From Sphingobacteriaceae bacterium UBA2059 (GTDB lineage: Bacteria > Bacteroidota > Bacteroidia > Sphingobacteriales > Sphingobacteriaceae): DNA of 64,000 nt. The stretch spans positions 281,037-345,036 of the forward strand of contig DDAL01000008.1 in assembly GCA_002332615.1 (NCBI GenBank), in the 5' to 3' direction. Below are positions 35,491 to 43,722 of this stretch, piece by piece; the first letter of the stretch is position 1; the number at the start of each line of letters is the position of its first letter. The notes below the pieces were generated by a model that did not search any database, had not been told where the DNA came from, and saw nothing but the letters and a program-made list of their open reading frames with translations. A program made the position numbers and the translations under genes.

Positions 35491-36504
35491 TTAACGCGCA
35501 AAGATACTAATAAACAGATAGATAATGCTGGCTAGGATTGCTGAAACAGGAATTGTTAAAATCCAGGCCCACATAAGGTTGATAGTTACTCCCCAGCGTA
35601 CTGCGGACGTACGTTTTGTTACACCAACGCCTATTATAGCCCCGGTTATGGTATGTGTAGTAGACACCGGAATGCCATAATGCTCGGTAATGCCCAGGGT
35701 AATGGCGCCTGCTGTTTCGGCTCCCACGCCTTCAAGGGACGTAACTTTTGTGATCTTGGTGCCCATGGTTTTTACAATTTTCCATCCGCCGCTCATTGTA
35801 CCAAGAGCTATTGCAGAATAGCAGGAAATGGGCACCCATTCGGGCATAGGGTCGGAGTTGCCAATTGCATTTGAAGCCACCAGTGCTACGTAAATGATAC
35901 CCATTACTTTTTGGGCATCATTGCCCCCGTGAGCAAAACTTAAGGCAGCTGACGATGCCAGCTGAAGGCGTTTAAACCACTTTTCGGCTGTGGCGGGTCT
36001 AGACCACTTGCTGAGATTCAGAATAATTATTGTCAGTATTATGGAGATCACCATACCCATGAGAGGAGCGATCGCAATAAAGGCAACAATTTTGAATACA
36101 TAGCTCATTTTTAGAGCAGCTCCAACGCTTGCGCCACTTAGCAGTGCGTTTGTTACCCCTGCTCCTCCGAAGCCTCCGATAAGCGTATGCGAGGAACTGG
36201 ATGGAATGCCATGGTACCAGGTGAATAAATTCCATATAATGGCAGCCAGCAAGCCGGCAAGCACTACATGCATGGTGACAAAGTCTTCGGTGACAGTTTT
36301 AGCGATTGTATTTGCTACTTTGTGATCGCTAAAGTAGAAGTAAGCAGCGAAGTTGAAGGTGGCTGCCCAAAGGACAGCTTGAAAAGGGGATAATACTTTG
36401 GTGGATACAATGGTAGCAATGGAATTTGCTGCATCATGGAATCCGTTTATAAAGTCAAAAGCAATCGCAAGTAAAACGACAACCACTAAAAGGGTAGTAA
36501 CCAT
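35491..36504 (-). CDS. PiT-family inorganic phosphate transporter
   Basis: A 337-residue low-affinity, cation-coupled phosphate carrier of the inner membrane. Both PiT signature repeats are present: FINGFHDAANSIATIVSTKVL near the N-terminus and SFAHGGNDAQKVMGI in the middle. VGAETAGAITLGITEHYGIPVSTTHTITGAI is the conserved late segment. It starts 19 bp after the DUF47 gene, the usual partner, and is expected to share the regulated promoter at 37196-37232. Confidence 0.94.
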   Translation of the reverse strand: MVTTLLVVVVLLAIAFDFINGFHDAANSIATIVSTKVLSPFQAVLWAATFNFAAYFYFSDHKVANTIAKTVTEDFVTMHVVLAGLLAAIIWNLFTWYHGIPSSSSHTLIGGFGGAGVTNALLSGASVGAALKMSYVFKIVAFIAIAPLMGMVISIILTIIILNLSKWSRPATAEKWFKRLQLASSAALSFAHGGNDAQKVMGIIYVALVASNAIGNSDPMPEWVPISCYSAIALGTMSGGWKIVKTMGTKITKVTSLEGVGAETAGAITLGITEHYGIPVSTTHTITGAIIGVGVTKRTSAVRWGVTINLMWAWILTIPVSAILASIIYLFISIFAR

Positions 36505-36523
36505 TTGAGTAAATTAATTGTTG

Positions 36524-37171
36524 TTAAGCGTTCTTAACCAGGATAGTTTCCAGAACATTTGCCACATCTTCGCATTTATCTGTAGCTGTTTCCAAGGCAG
36601 CTAGTACTTCTTTGTATTTGATAATGGTTTTTGCGTCTTCTTCAAATTCAAAAAGGTCGGCAACGGCGCGGTCAAATATATAATCTGCCTGGTTTTCCAT
36701 GCTGTTTATACGTACGCAGGAGTCGGTTATCAGGCGTATGTTTTTCAGGTTTTTTAATTCATGTACACCGGTATTTACATCGATACATCCCTGCAGTATA
36801 AGTTCGGCAAGCTTTTTAAGTGGCGGCGTTATATCGGTTATTTTATACAAATTTATGCGGGCGGCAGAACCGTGAATGAAGTCGGCAATGTCGTCAAGTG
36901 CAGAAGCCAGAGAATGCATGTCTTCACGGTCAAAGGGCGTGATGAAGTTTTTACTCATCTCAAGGAAAATCTGGTGGGTTATATCGTCGCCTACGTGTTC
37001 AAGACGTTCAATTTCCTTATAAAGATTTTCTGTTTCTTCGGGATTTGTGTTGTTTATAAGCACATTTAAAGCTTCGCCTATATCGATAAGGTTCTCACTT
37101 GCTTTTTCAAAAAGAGGATAAAACTTCCTGTCTTTCGGAGTGAAATAATGAACAATGCTATTTAATGACAT
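36524..37171 (-). CDS. DUF47 (PhoU-like) phosphate transport accessory protein
   Basis: A 215-residue all-helical protein related to PhoU that accompanies PiT transporters and probably modulates them. It starts MSLNSIVHYFTPKDRKFYPLFEKAS and contains NPEETENLYKEIERLEHVGDDITHQIF with the acidic metal-binding pattern of the family, repeated later as CVRINSMENQADYIFDRAV. An in-frame ATG at 37198 lies at or before the predicted transcription start, so the ATG at 37171 was chosen. The -7 element TACCTTTG and a 2 x 11 bp direct repeat lie directly upstream. Confidence 0.9.
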   Translation of the reverse strand: MSLNSIVHYFTPKDRKFYPLFEKASENLIDIGEALNVLINNTNPEETENLYKEIERLEHVGDDITHQIFLEMSKNFITPFDREDMHSLASALDDIADFIHGSAARINLYKITDITPPLKKLAELILQGCIDVNTGVHELKNLKNIRLITDSCVRINSMENQADYIFDRAVADLFEFEEDAKTIIKYKEVLAALETATDKCEDVANVLETILVKNA

Positions 37172-37195
37172 ATAATAGAGCTTGTTAAAAGTAAG

Positions 37196-37203
37196 CAAAG
37201 GTA
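37196..37203 (-). promoter_or_regulatory. -7 element of the DUF47-PiT operon
   Basis: On the minus strand 37203-37196 reads TACCTTTG, an exact TAnnTTTG match. Transcription would start near 37189, giving a leader of about 18 nt before the DUF47 ATG at 37171. The direct repeats at 37211-37232 end 7 bp upstream of it, over the -33 region. Confidence 0.65.
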
Positions 37204-37210
37204 TTTATTC

Positions 37211-37232
37211 AATGTTAAGTTAATGTTAAGTT
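37211..37232 (-). promoter_or_regulatory. Pho-box-like direct repeat (2 x 11 bp)
   Basis: AATGTTAAGTT occurs twice in perfect tandem (37211-37221 and 37222-37232). Tandem 11-bp direct repeats replacing the upstream promoter element are the geometry of PhoB and other OmpR-family activator sites. The downstream genes encode a phosphate transporter and its partner, so control by a PhoB-like regulator is the natural inference. No PhoB gene is adjacent. Confidence 0.65.
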
Positions 37233-37258
37233 TGGGCGTTAGTGCCGAAAATCACATT

Positions 37259-38299
37259 CTAATACTTCAGCAGGCTCTTGGCCTTGGCGAGTGTAAAGGC
37301 AAAGGTTGTACCCACGCCTTCGGTGCTTCGCACTGTTATGGTTTGCTCGTGCGCTTCGAGTATGTGCTTTACAATAGACAGGCCCAGGCCCGAGCCGCCG
37401 ATCTGCCTGGAACGGCTTACATCTGTTCGGAAGAAGCGCTCAAACAAGCGTGGCAGATATTTCTCTTCAATACCCGAGCCGTCATCTGTTACTTCGGTGA
37501 GAATCTGATCATGCAGTTCAAAAACCTTAATGCTGGTTGTACCGTTCGGCTTACCGTATTTAATGGAATTGTCTATCAGGTTAACGAGTACCTGGTGTAT
37601 TTTATCGCGGTCGGCATATACCCAGGTAGGGGTGTTGTATTTATCCTTCAAAACCAGTTGAATGCTTTGTGCGGACGCCTTAAGTTCCATATGTTCGATG
37701 GTTTCCTTAATAAGAGCCACAATGTCAAAGCGCTTGTAGTTGATGTTGATCTCGCCGGTTTCTAACTTGGTAATGGCATCAAGATCTGTAATAAGCAGGC
37801 TTAGCCTTTCAATGTTTTTCGCTGCTTTGGCAAGAAATCGTTTTGCAAGTTCTTCGTCTTCCATGCCTTCGTCCTGCAGGGCTTCTAAATAGCCCTGAAC
37901 AGCAAAAAGCGGCGTTTTAATTTCATGCGAAATATTACCCATGAATTCGCGTCTGAACTTTTCCTGCTGCTTAAGAGTGTCGATCTCTATTTTTTTTACC
38001 CTTGCCCATTCTTTTACCTCATGTTCTACATCGTTTATCGGATCATCGCTTACGTATTCTCCAAGTGCATCTTTGAGGTCTTTGCCAAGCTTTAAATTGT
38101 GTATGAGCTTGTAGATCAATTTGATTTTGCTGTAGACATACCGCTCAATGAGGTAATAAAATACCAGGAAGCAGGTAATTAGAGTGATAATGAAGGTGAA
38201 AACGAGGTGGTAAAAGCTGCTTTGAAAATAATAGTTTACCAAAGCAAGGGCAAGCGCCACTACAAGGGCGTTTGTAAACACCAGATCTCTTAATTTCAT
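37259..38299 (-). CDS. Sensor histidine kinase (PhoR-like)
   Basis: A 346-residue kinase with two N-terminal membrane helices (about 8-25 and 32-50) separated by a very short loop, so it has almost no periplasmic sensor. A HisKA domain with the phospho-acceptor His125 in NISHEIKTPL follows, then a HATPase domain with NLIDNSIKYG, DDGSGI and GGSGLGLSIVKH. The layout resembles PhoR kinases that sense through transport complexes. It sits just upstream of the DUF47-PiT genes, and its own gene follows the deacetylase by 17 bp. No response regulator gene is adjacent. Confidence 0.88.
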   Translation of the reverse strand: MKLRDLVFTNALVVALALALVNYYFQSSFYHLVFTFIITLITCFLVFYYLIERYVYSKIKLIYKLIHNLKLGKDLKDALGEYVSDDPINDVEHEVKEWARVKKIEIDTLKQQEKFRREFMGNISHEIKTPLFAVQGYLEALQDEGMEDEELAKRFLAKAAKNIERLSLLITDLDAITKLETGEININYKRFDIVALIKETIEHMELKASAQSIQLVLKDKYNTPTWVYADRDKIHQVLVNLIDNSIKYGKPNGTTSIKVFELHDQILTEVTDDGSGIEEKYLPRLFERFFRTDVSRSRQIGGSGLGLSIVKHILEAHEQTITVRSTEGVGTTFAFTLAKAKSLLKY

Positions 38300-38316
38300 A
38301 GTTGCCTAGGTATTAA

Positions 38317-39393
38317 TCAGGATGTTTTGGGAGCTTGTGCTGCCGGTTGTTCTTCTTTGATCCAGCGGATGGTGTATTTCTTTTCAAGTCCCGGCTTTAA
38401 GTGTTGTTTCATACTTTCGGGGGCGGTAATTGTTTTTAAATTTCCGTCACTTACAAACCGGGTTTTGTTCTTAATATGGTTTTTCATAAAGTTCTCGGGG
38501 TTTTCGCTGTGCTCGCCTGCCTGAACCCTTTGTATGGCCAGGGGGTTGAACTTAATGTCGTAAGGAGATACTGAGCTTACAGAGCCAACCAGCATAACAG
38601 ATTCGTGCTTATAGGTTATTCCTTCGAAAGAACCCTGTGACTCGAGTTTGCGGTTTTTGGCATGCATGCCTAAAGGCAAAGCTAGACTTTTAGCATCGTA
38701 GCCGGGGAGGAATTCGCGTATTTCTTTAATGAACATAGCCAGGTGCTGCTGAACGCCTTCATCGCTTAGCTTAGAAAGCTGAGCATGGTACCATGTATGG
38801 CTTCCTATTTCATAGCCGTTTTTTACAAGCCATTCCAGCTTTTGTTTCTTATACTCGGGTTGTGCAAAAAGTCGTAAAGAGGGTTTGATAGCGGGCAGTA
38901 CATAAAATGTGGCGGTAAGAGGAAAATCTCTGTGTTTCTTTTTAAAGCTTTCCATAATGCCGACAGCGCAGTCAGGATCTATCTCCGGCTTTCCATTCTT
39001 TTCTATGAACCTAAACTGACCGGCGCTTGAGTCGTCAAAGGTAAGGGCAAAAGGAGTTTTTCCTGCAGGTACGTCCAGCTGTCCTGTGGTGATAGCATGT
39101 ACCGATACGGGATAATAATCGTTATCATACAGCATCTGAAGGTCTTTTCGAAAGTTATCAGGTGTGCGGCGCCAGCGGTCTTCGGGCGTGCCTATAAGGT
39201 GATATTCGAGTACCATTACTTTCCCCAACTCATTGGGGGTAAAGTCTTTGTTTTTGAGATTTGCTGTTTTAATGGTTTCAACTGCAGGTGTATCTGCGGC
39301 TAGGCGGGTTTGGCCTGCCTTTCTTTCAGCTTGTTGTGAGCAAGAGGCTGTGAAGAAAGCAGTGGCAAGAAAAAAGGCGTTGGTGCGTGTCAT
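38317..39393 (-). CDS. Polysaccharide deacetylase family lipoprotein
   Basis: A 358-residue predicted lipoprotein (TASC, about Cys18) with a NodB-type carbohydrate esterase 4 domain. FALTFDDSS carries the catalytic and metal Asp pair, and YEIGSHTWYHAQLS carries the two metal-binding His. The substrate could be peptidoglycan, chitin oligomers or exopolysaccharide; the sequence does not decide. An ATG at 39408 is in frame but coincides with the predicted transcription start, so the ATG at 39393 was chosen. It heads a unit with the downstream sensor kinase. Confidence 0.85.
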   Translation of the reverse strand: MTRTNAFFLATAFFTASCSQQAERKAGQTRLAADTPAVETIKTANLKNKDFTPNELGKVMVLEYHLIGTPEDRWRRTPDNFRKDLQMLYDNDYYPVSVHAITTGQLDVPAGKTPFALTFDDSSAGQFRFIEKNGKPEIDPDCAVGIMESFKKKHRDFPLTATFYVLPAIKPSLRLFAQPEYKKQKLEWLVKNGYEIGSHTWYHAQLSKLSDEGVQQHLAMFIKEIREFLPGYDAKSLALPLGMHAKNRKLESQGSFEGITYKHESVMLVGSVSSVSPYDIKFNPLAIQRVQAGEHSENPENFMKNHIKNKTRFVSDGNLKTITAPESMKQHLKPGLEKKYTIRWIKEEQPAAQAPKTS

Positions 39394-39412
39394 TGTGTTG
39401 AATATCAAAAAG

Positions 39413-39420
39413 CAAAGGTA
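39413..39420 (-). promoter_or_regulatory. -7 element upstream of the deacetylase gene
   Basis: Minus-strand TACCTTTG (39420 to 39413) matches TAnnTTTG exactly. It places the transcription start near 39406, only about 13 nt before the ATG at 39393. No clear -33 element is visible. Confidence 0.5.
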
Positions 39421-39608
39421 ATTCTTATTCTATCGATGCACTATAATATATTGTAGAAGAAGAGCCAAGAAACTTGGCTGCTCCACGTGCTAGATAATGA
39501 TTACAAGGAGCTTGTTTCTCTAAAATAGCTTTATGATTACAATTCCTTACGGTGGAAAAGAACGACACGCTTTTGCTCAACGCTATTCAGGCCGTGCGGG
39601 CATCAGCT

Positions 39609-40412
39609 TTAAAGTTTGTCCATTGCTCCAAGGGCGCCGGAAAATTCACCATTGTTTATAAACAAAGGCTTATAACCGCAAAGGTGAGTATAGGATTCCA
39701 CAACCTGGCGTAGCAGTATATTGTCATGAAAGGTGGAGCCTATATAGGCAATGTGTTCGAGGTTTTTTTCTTTTGCAGCCATTACGCTTGCAACAGCAAT
39801 GGTTTCGCCAACCATCCTTATCACCGCTGCGAGCTGGTCGGCCTTTTCGATGGCTGCGCGAGGGGCGTGCTGACTTACTTTGCCAAAGTTTGCTGCAGTT
39901 AAATCTCCTGATATAGGTGGCGTTTCTCCCTGATAAATATCTTTAACAAGCAAATCAATTCTTTCGCGGTTGCCCTTGGCGGCAATGGAGGCTATGGAGC
40001 GAAAATCGCTGAGGCCCGTTAGCAGATAGCTTAAGCCCAGTAAGGTTCCGCCGCCTACGCCCGTACCACCTAAACGGCTATGTGCAGTTCCTGCCAGGGC
40101 ATGAATGGATGTTCCGGTGCCAACGTTGGTAAGAACAAAACTGTCGACATGCATGCCTTGCTCGAGCATAAGGCGACGGACGCCTTCGCAGGTGGCTTCA
40201 AATTCAACCCGTATAGTCGCAGGTTTATTAAGAAGAGAGTGTAAAAGCGCCGCTTTGCCCCCGGTCAGTCCGGTCGGAACTGCCTGACGGCTGTTTATAA
40301 GACTGGCTACAGTGCTTAGATCAGAGGAAGGATACTTTGCATAAAATCGCTGACCATTATGCTCTGTGACTAATTTTATCAGGGTTCCTCCAGCATCTAT
40401 TCCAGTTATCAT
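39609..40412 (-). CDS. coaW: Type II pantothenate kinase
   Basis: A 267-residue ASKHA-fold kinase for the first step of CoA synthesis. It resembles the Staphylococcus CoaW enzyme over its whole length: GIDAGGTLIKLV (phosphate loop), VEFEATCEGVRRLMLEQG with the catalytic Glu, NVGTGTSIH, GGTGVGGGTLLGL, GDLTAANFGKV and the C-terminal NGEFSGALGA. Type II kinases are resistant to feedback by CoA. It starts 17 bp after the GH43 gene on the same strand, a pairing with no obvious metabolic logic. Confidence 0.92.
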   Translation of the reverse strand: MITGIDAGGTLIKLVTEHNGQRFYAKYPSSDLSTVASLINSRQAVPTGLTGGKAALLHSLLNKPATIRVEFEATCEGVRRLMLEQGMHVDSFVLTNVGTGTSIHALAGTAHSRLGGTGVGGGTLLGLSYLLTGLSDFRSIASIAAKGNRERIDLLVKDIYQGETPPISGDLTAANFGKVSQHAPRAAIEKADQLAAVIRMVGETIAVASVMAAKEKNLEHIAYIGSTFHDNILLRQVVESYTHLCGYKPLFINNGEFSGALGAMDKL

Positions 40413-40429
40413 AGAGCAAAGGTTACAAA

Positions 40430-41611
40430 TTATTTCTTGTTAGAAGTATCCAGTCCCTTCGTTGTCGGTCCGTGGACCACAAGGCGGCCGTCTTTGTTGA
40501 TTTCCATGCGGTCAATAAACACCACCCGCTTTTCGCCTGTTTCAGCCGTACGGCCGTGGTATACACACAGCATTTTACCCTTGTCCAGAAAGAGCACGCT
40601 GTTGTGTCCGGTGCCTGTTACCTTCCCACCTTTTTCTATGTTTTTTTCAAGCACCGGATTGTTTGCCGCTTTTTTATAGGGTCCCAGCGGGTGTTTTGAT
40701 GTCGCGTAGCCCACAGCATAATTCTGTCCGCCGAAGAAGTTTGATGAATACATCATATAATATAGATTACCATGTTTAAAAGTAAAGGATCCTTCTGTCC
40801 AACGGCGATTGGCCTCACGTGCAGTTACGGAGCGACTTTCCCATTCTGCCTGCTTGTCTTTCATACTTACCGGAGGGCGAAGCAATAATCTTGGCTTACC
40901 AATAATGCCGCTGAAATCAGGTTTTATTTCAATTCCATAGACCCAGCTTTCTTCAATTTCTTTATACCACCCCTTCTTTTTTGCCCAGCTGGCTATTTCG
41001 CTTTTAACCGGATGTTTGTAGCAGCATCTTGAGTAGTATAGATAAGCACGTCCGTCATCGCCGAAATATACGTTGGCGTCAATAATCGGGTAACCGGGAT
41101 CGAAAAGCGGTTTATCACTGATATCTGTAAACGGGCCTGTAGGCTTTTCGGCCACGGCTACCCCAATGCGAAAGTTTTCGAGTTCATTCGTAGGGTTGTG
41201 TTTCCACTGGGCACTGTAAAACATATAGAACTTGCCGTTTTTCTTATATACTTCGGGTGCCCAGAAAGAAGAGATACCCCAGGTTTTACCGGTATTCCCC
41301 TTAAACACCTGCCCTTCGAACTTCCAGTTGGACAAATCGGAAGAAGAGTAGGCAGAAAAGCCATCGATGTCGTTATCGGTACCGTACATATAGTATATTC
41401 CCTTATCGTGAAGTATGTAAGGATCGCCAAAGGCAACAGGTATTGGGTTTCTGATAAGCGTATCAGCATCCTCAAGCAGCTGCAAAGAGGCAGGCAGGGT
41501 ATTAATTGTCTTGCCGGTAAGGGATAGTTCGTTATGCTTGCAGGCCCGATTCAGGGCAAATATCTGAAAGCCTGATAAAAAATATAGTAATAAAATTAAT
41601 AAAGGTTTCAT
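40430..41611 (-). CDS. Glycoside hydrolase family 43 protein
   Basis: A 393-residue secreted five-bladed beta-propeller enzyme with an N-terminal signal peptide (about 1-19). VAFGDPYILHDKGIYYMYGT carries the catalytic base Asp, SSFWAPEVYKKNGKFYMFYSA follows, IDANVYFGDDGRAYLYYSR supplies the pKa-modulating Asp, and RWTEGSFTFKHGNLYYMMYSSN the acid Glu. Arabinan-, xylan- or galactan-derived glycosides are the usual substrates. It is not next to any SusCD pair, so it is a stand-alone hydrolase. Confidence 0.9.
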   Translation of the reverse strand: MKPLLILLLYFLSGFQIFALNRACKHNELSLTGKTINTLPASLQLLEDADTLIRNPIPVAFGDPYILHDKGIYYMYGTDNDIDGFSAYSSSDLSNWKFEGQVFKGNTGKTWGISSFWAPEVYKKNGKFYMFYSAQWKHNPTNELENFRIGVAVAEKPTGPFTDISDKPLFDPGYPIIDANVYFGDDGRAYLYYSRCCYKHPVKSEIASWAKKKGWYKEIEESWVYGIEIKPDFSGIIGKPRLLLRPPVSMKDKQAEWESRSVTAREANRRWTEGSFTFKHGNLYYMMYSSNFFGGQNYAVGYATSKHPLGPYKKAANNPVLEKNIEKGGKVTGTGHNSVLFLDKGKMLCVYHGRTAETGEKRVVFIDRMEINKDGRLVVHGPTTKGLDTSNKK

Positions 41612-41804
41612 ATGTCAGGATGTATCGTAATCGGTATGGTTTAGTAAATGTATAAAGTACACTGCTGATTTCCAAATAGAAAGGCTTGTTAATATACTAT
41701 AATTCACTGTATGTGAGGACGTGTCGTCTTGCCGGAAGAGTGCTGTACGGTTTTTGTTATTCCCTCCCTAAAGGTATTTTATGCGGTTTTCGTACTTTTA
41801 CCAC

Positions 41805-43196
41805 ATGGCGATCACTAAACCTTCTGTACCTAAGGGAACAAGAGACTTTTCACCTGCTGAAATGGTGAGGAGGAACTATATTTTTGATACGATAAAAACT
41901 GTATTTCGTAAATATGGGTATCAGGAAATTCAAACCCCTTCCATGGAGAACGTCTCTACCTTAACCGGCAAATATGGAGATGAAGGGGATAAGCTCATTT
42001 TCAAAATATTAAACAGCGGTGATTATTGGGGGCAGGTTGAAAGAGCAAGGCACAAAGACAGTTCAATGGTTCTTGACTCAAAAAAGCTGCTTCCTGTTTT
42101 AAGTGAGAAGGCTTTGCGTTATGACCTTACTGTTCCGTTTGCGCGCTATGTGGTGATGCATCAAAACGAAATATCGTTTCCCTTTAAACGCTTTCAGATA
42201 CAGCCGGTCTGGCGCGCTGACCGCCCGCAAAAAGGCCGATACCGGGAGTTCTACCAATGTGATGCGGACGTAGTTGGTTCGGACAGTCTGTTAAACGAGG
42301 CGGAGTTTGTAATGATCTATCAGGAAGCTTTAAGTATTCTGGGCCTCAAGGACTTTACCATTAAGCTAAACAATAGAAAAATTCTGTCGGGTATTGCAGA
42401 AATTATAGGTAAGCCTGAGCTTATTGTTGATATGACCATTGCTATAGATAAGCTGGATAAAATAGGCATGGGCGGTGTTGAAAAGGAGCTTTTAGAACGG
42501 GGGTTTACCTCTCAGGACATCGACCGGCTCAGGCCGGTGATTGCTCTGCAGGGAACCAATGAAGAAAAGCTCGGAAACTTAAAAGAGATACTTAAGGATT
42601 CGCAGTCGGGACTTGCAGGAGTAACAGAGCTGGAACAAATATTTTCCTATCTGTCTGTGTATGCTAGCCAGGGAATAGCTCCCAAGGTAGAAGTAGACAT
42701 AACCCTTGCGCGGGGTCTTAACTATTATACAGGAGCCATCTTTGAGGTTAAAACCAACGAAGTAGCAATGGGAAGCATAGGAGGCGGCGGCCGCTATGAT
42801 GACCTTACAGGTATGTTCGGACTGAAGGGACTGACTGGTGCTGGTATTTCTTTTGGCGCCGATAGAATTTACGATGTACTGGAGGAGCTGCAGCTTTTTC
42901 CTCAGGACGCAAGTATTACTACGAAAGTGCTTCTTACCAACTTTGATAGCGAAGCCGAGCGCTATGCTTTGCCGGTTCTTGCAAGGCTTCGCGCCGCAGG
43001 AATTGCAGCCGAACTTTATCCTTCATCTGCAAAGCTTAAAAAACAAATGGCTTATGCAGACGGGAAGAAGATCCCTTTTGTTGTATTAATTGGAAGTGAA
43101 GAGATGCAAACAGCGCAGTTTACCCTTAAAGACATGGTGAGCGGAGAACAAAAGAAGGTCGGCATGGATGCTTTGCTTACTCTTTTGTCTGCTTAA
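41805..43196 (+). CDS. hisS: Histidyl-tRNA synthetase
   Basis: A 463-residue class II aminoacyl-tRNA synthetase. KPSVPKGTRDFSPAEM at the start, motif 2 with QIQPVWRADRPQKGRYREFYQCDAD, the histidine motifs ARGLNYYTGAIFEV and GSIGGGGRYDDL, motif 3 GISFGADRIYDVL and the C-terminal anticodon-binding domain are all present. An ATG at 41781 is in frame, but MAITKPSVPKG at 41805 is the family-typical start. It is not linked to the his operon but determines how much charged tRNA-His the his attenuator senses. Confidence 0.94.
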   Translation: MAITKPSVPKGTRDFSPAEMVRRNYIFDTIKTVFRKYGYQEIQTPSMENVSTLTGKYGDEGDKLIFKILNSGDYWGQVERARHKDSSMVLDSKKLLPVLSEKALRYDLTVPFARYVVMHQNEISFPFKRFQIQPVWRADRPQKGRYREFYQCDADVVGSDSLLNEAEFVMIYQEALSILGLKDFTIKLNNRKILSGIAEIIGKPELIVDMTIAIDKLDKIGMGGVEKELLERGFTSQDIDRLRPVIALQGTNEEKLGNLKEILKDSQSGLAGVTELEQIFSYLSVYASQGIAPKVEVDITLARGLNYYTGAIFEVKTNEVAMGSIGGGGRYDDLTGMFGLKGLTGAGISFGADRIYDVLEELQLFPQDASITTKVLLTNFDSEAERYALPVLARLRAAGIAAELYPSSAKLKKQMAYADGKKIPFVVLIGSEEMQTAQFTLKDMVSGEQKKVGMDALLTLLSA

Positions 43197-43302
43197 TATC
43201 ATTATTGCCGGCAACATTAACAGCTTAGATACAACCTTTAGGCCTTCGCGGCGTTTATAATTTTTAGTTGCTTTACACGCAGCGCTGTAACTAATCTACT
43301 CA

Positions 43303-43722
43303 ATGCAGCAAAAGGAAGAACAAGCCCTTAGAAAACAGCATACAGATATCCCGAGGAAGGCCAATCCGGCGGATCTGCTTGCAAATGAACGAACCTTCCT
43401 GGCTTGGATAAGAACCAGCATAGCACTTATGGGTTTTGGCTTTGTGGTAGTTAAATTTGCCCTGTTTATTAAGCAAATAACCTTTGTGCTTGGCAAGGAT
43501 CACTCTGTACCTAGCAGTGGGGGATACTCCGGAAAGGTAGGAGTAGTCCTTGTTATCATTGGTGGAGTGCTTGCCTTACTTGCCTACGTGCGGTTCCGCG
43601 TTATTGAAAAGCAGCTGATTGCGCAAGAATTTTCCCCCAATCAGCTGTTATCGCTTGTATTGACCATTTTTATTGTAAGTACCAGTGCAGTGCTTATATG
43701 GTATCTCCTGCCAGGTATTTAA
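43303..43722 (+). CDS. DUF202 (YidH-like) membrane protein
   Basis: A 139-residue protein with three membrane helices (about 43-64, 78-102, 113-135). ADLLANERTFLAWIRTSIALMGFGFVVVKFAL is the DUF202 signature. The function is unknown. Its stop codon overlaps, tail to tail by 4 bp, the end of the convergent THUMP methyltransferase gene. Confidence 0.88.
   Translation: MQQKEEQALRKQHTDIPRKANPADLLANERTFLAWIRTSIALMGFGFVVVKFALFIKQITFVLGKDHSVPSSGGYSGKVGVVLVIIGGVLALLAYVRFRVIEKQLIAQEFSPNQLLSLVLTIFIVSTSAVLIWYLLPGI

Noticed and set aside
37223..37765. A 180-codon frame antisense to the sensor kinase
   Set aside because: It overlaps the HATPase domain on the other strand and starts in the regulatory region; no coding features.
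39533..39660. A short + strand frame starting MITIPYGGKERHAFAQ
   Set aside because: It runs into coaW on the opposite strand and matches nothing I know; probably chance.
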